8,265 nucleotides of DNA. It comes from Roseburia sp. CAG:10041_57 (GTDB taxonomy: Bacteria > Bacillota > Clostridia > Lachnospirales > Lachnospiraceae). Position 1 is the stretch's first letter. The number at the start of each line of letters is the position of its first letter. The notes beneath the pieces were generated by a model. That model had not been told where the DNA came from. It saw nothing but the letters and a program-made list of their open reading frames with translations, and ran no database searches. A program made the translations under genes and the position numbers. Of the stretch, positions 6,657-8,265 are shown piece after piece. The DNA lies in assembly GCA_001916965.1 (NCBI GenBank), contig MNTL01000021.1, positions 1-8,265 on the forward strand, in the 5' to 3' direction.

Positions 6657-6690
6657 TAATTTATATTCATAGGAAAAAACATCATCGGAA

Positions 6691-6784
6691 AGTGGTGGTA
6701 CTTTGTTCTATCACTTTTTGAAAAAACCACCGCATTGTTCCACCACTTCCCGTAAAAAACACTGCTTTTTACCACCACTTTTTA
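6691..6784. repeat. Repeat block copy B (iteron-like), overlapping the stop of the TOPRIM gene
   Basis: This is the second copy of the 94-base block, offset by 128 bases from copy A and separated from it by a 34-base AT-rich spacer (6657-6690). Its two inverted repeats are degraded compared with copy A, and several cores carry substitutions, so it looks like the older or less constrained copy. Its last bases include the TAA stop (6782-6784) of the TOPRIM/DUF3991 gene. Together with the hairpin, the two blocks fill the gene-free stretch 6471-6781. Confidence 0.8.
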
Positions 6785-7765
6785 AAGGCACTGTCCGGCT
6801 ATATTCATCTGCTCCTTTTTCTCATTTGCAAGATTAAGTTTCGTAGCAACAAGCCATTCATTGTAATCCTTATAGCCTGCTGGTGGCGGACAGTCCTCAA
6901 CCTCATAGCCCAGTCCATAGTATTTTTCCATAAGTTCTGCGGCTGCTTTCCTGCCTGGTGAGTCACCGTCAAGGCAAAAACGGATAAAAGAAATCTGCGG
7001 GTGTTCCACAAGAAAGGTTTCCAGTGGAGTGTCCGCCAGCATTCCAAGTGCCAGCTTGTTTGACTCATAATCGGCAAATATATCCACATAGCTCATAAGG
7101 TCGATTGCCGCCTCAAATACAACAAGCTCTGTGCTGTTTACATTCACCACATTAAATCCATAGTTCTTATCATTTCCCTCCACATCACACTTGAATGTTT
7201 TTCCCTGCTTATCAAATACACCACGCATACTTGCAAATCTGGTTACTCCATTCTTGTCATTTCCTTTAAAGACAATGTTGTGATAATGCCTGCTCTCATA
7301 TATGAGATTTTCCTTTAAAAACAGTTCTATCACTGCCTTACTGATTCCACGCTCATTGTTAAGATAGGATATCAGATAGGAATTATCCCCTGCTGGCTGT
7401 GGCAGCACAAAAGGCTTTCTTTCCTGTGGCTGTTTCTTTGTAACCTGATGAACAAGCGGCTGCTTTCCCGTACTTTCAATTCTTCGGTATCCGGCAAAAT
7501 CCAACAGCCAGAATACTGCTTCTTTTACACTCATTCCGCCAAATACACGCAGGAAATCTATCTGTGAGCCACCATTGTTTCCCTTATCAAACTGCCTTGA
7601 CCACCTGTACCAATGGCTTCTGTCATAGATACGGATTGAGTCCATTTCCTTTAAGGTGTGATATTTTCCAATCCCCTTTACGGTATAACCGAGGCTTTCT
7701 GCAACAGCACAGAGATCTACGCTCTTTGCTATGGCAAGTTCCTCCTCTGTAAATCTTCCTTCCAT
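6782..7765 (-). CDS. DUF3991/TOPRIM primase-like protein
   Basis: Proteins of this type are common in conjugative elements and are thought to act in DNA priming or processing. From ATG at 7765 (327 residues) the order is: an N-terminal segment like the CHC2 region of primases (about 13-90, with VDLCAVAESLGYTV, a YRWSRQ segment, GGSQIDFLRVFGGMSVKEAV) but without a set of zinc-binding cysteines; a DUF3991 region (about 128-205, SYLNNERGISKAVIELFL, then NIVFKGND and RFASMRGV); and a TOPRIM-like domain with ELVVFEAAIDLMSY (Glu about 218) and FCLDGDSPGRKAA (Asp about 266 and 268), the expected acidic metal-binding residues. I chose ATG 7765 because AAGGTGA precedes it at the right distance. An ATG at 7858 would add 31 poor-looking residues inside the RadC gene. 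The ribosome site overlaps the RadC stop, so the two genes are probably cotranslated. Confidence 0.82.
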   Translation of the reverse strand: MEGRFTEEELAIAKSVDLCAVAESLGYTVKGIGKYHTLKEMDSIRIYDRSHWYRWSRQFDKGNNGGSQIDFLRVFGGMSVKEAVFWLLDFAGYRRIESTGKQPLVHQVTKKQPQERKPFVLPQPAGDNSYLISYLNNERGISKAVIELFLKENLIYESRHYHNIVFKGNDKNGVTRFASMRGVFDKQGKTFKCDVEGNDKNYGFNVVNVNSTELVVFEAAIDLMSYVDIFADYESNKLALGMLADTPLETFLVEHPQISFIRFCLDGDSPGRKAAAELMEKYYGLGYEVEDCPPPAGYKDYNEWLVATKLNLANEKKEQMNIAGQCL

Positions 7766-7769
7766 ACTC

Positions 7770-8265
7770 TCACCTTGCCTTTCCCTGCTCTGCCACAAGT
7801 GGTGACTTAATATCAAGGTTCCTGTAATCCGTACTGAGTGTAATTCTTGGATTATCAATCATTCCCTTTTCCTTGAAACTGAAAAAGGTACGGTTATCCC
7901 CTCCCACAATGATATGATCCAAAAGCGGGATACCAATAAGCTCACACAGCTTATTCATACGGTCTGTCATCATCGTGTCTGTCTTACTTGGAAATATATT
8001 TCCTGACGGGTGGCAGTGGATTAACATCATACTGGCAGCATTACTTAAAATACTTGACTTAAATAATTCTCTTGGGTGTGCCATTGCTTCATTCAGCGAA
8101 CCAACACTTGCAAAATGCACATTGATAGGCTTTAGGTCGGAACGAAGATTAACAACACACACCACCTCCCTGTCGAACTGGCACATACATTCTCCCATTA
8201 CGGCAGCTACTTCTTCCGGCTTGTTAAAGGACTGCTCCGAATAAATCGGAGCCTCCTTTACAAGC
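7770..8265 (-). CDS. radC: RadC-like JAB/MPN domain protein, N-terminus beyond the window
   Basis: The frame is open to the window edge, so the gene starts beyond 8265; the ATG at 8198 is internal. The visible 164 residues begin LVKEAPIYSEQSFNKPEE and continue with VVCVVNLRSDLKP, PRELFKSSILSNA and the metalloprotease-fold signature HCHPSGNIFPSKTD, which holds the two His and the Asp of the JAMM metal site, then LIGIPLLDHIIVGGD. This is the RadC/JAB family found on many conjugative elements, phages and defence islands. The biochemical role is not established, and the old link to DNA repair is doubtful. The protein ends GKAR, with the TGA at 7770-7772 overlapping the ribosome site of the TOPRIM gene. 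The product is essentially the catalytic JAB domain with little after it. Confidence 0.88.
   Translation of the reverse strand, partial: LVKEAPIYSEQSFNKPEEVAAVMGECMCQFDREVVCVVNLRSDLKPINVHFASVGSLNEAMAHPRELFKSSILSNAASMMLIHCHPSGNIFPSKTDTMMTDRMNKLCELIGIPLLDHIIVGGDNRTFFSFKEKGMIDNPRITLSTDYRNLDIKSPLVAEQGKAR

Noticed and set aside
6542..6778. A 78-codon minus-strand open frame across the repeat blocks, rich in Val, Lys, Trp and Phe.
   Set aside because: The composition simply translates the AAAGTGGTGG repeats; there is no family similarity and no convincing ribosome site.
8234..8252. Perfect seven-base inverted repeat GCTCCGA/TCGGAGC with a five-base loop.
   Set aside because: It lies inside the conserved RadC coding sequence, has no T run, and could be chance.
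1..8265. Search for CRISPR arrays, tRNA or rRNA genes, insertion sequences, a toxin-antitoxin pair or element ends with an integrase.
   Set aside because: No regularly spaced identical repeats, cloverleaf, transposase, recombinase or paired toxin gene could be seen; the window is internal to the element.

Overview
All recognisable genes in this window lie on the minus strand. They form one closely packed block that looks like the DNA-processing and mobilisation module of an integrative conjugative element of the Tn1549 / clostridial CTn type. The moderately AT-rich composition, strong AGGAGG-type ribosome sites, a GTG and a probable TTG start, and the gene set (PcfB, VirD4, MobC, relaxase, TOPRIM/DUF3991 protein, RadC/JAB protein) suggest a gut Firmicute, probably Lachnospiraceae or a related Clostridia. 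This host assignment is inference; no chromosomal marker is present.

Read in the direction of transcription (high to low coordinates), the window opens inside a RadC-like JAB metalloprotease-fold protein (7770 to beyond 8265). Next comes a TOPRIM/DUF3991 primase-like protein (6782-7765). A non-coding stretch of about 310 bases (6471-6781) follows. It carries two 94-base copies of a repeat block rich in the core AAAGTGGTGG and, after them, a strong GC-rich hairpin. This is the best place to look for an origin (oriT or a replication origin) or the main control region. Then come an unknown 176-residue acidic protein (5940-6470), MobC (5603-5935), a relaxase (4168-5616), a 398-residue coiled-coil protein with helical repeats (2940-4136), an unknown 134-residue helical protein (2526-2930), a PcfB/DUF3801-type protein (1442-2526) and the VirD4-type coupling ATPase (1-1435, running off the window).

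The genes fit one job. MobC and the relaxase would nick the element at oriT, PcfB and VirD4 would deliver the relaxosome to the transfer channel, and the TOPRIM protein could help restore the second strand. However, the two docking genes are broken. PcfB has a frameshift near 1633, and VirD4 has a frameshift at 694 plus an apparent in-frame loss at 429/430. At each of the three sites, sequence that the protein family normally carries seems to be missing, so these look like short internal deletions rather than single-base errors. The copy is therefore either decaying and unable to transfer by itself, or the assembly is faulty at these sites. The genes upstream (relaxase, MobC, TOPRIM protein, RadC) look intact.
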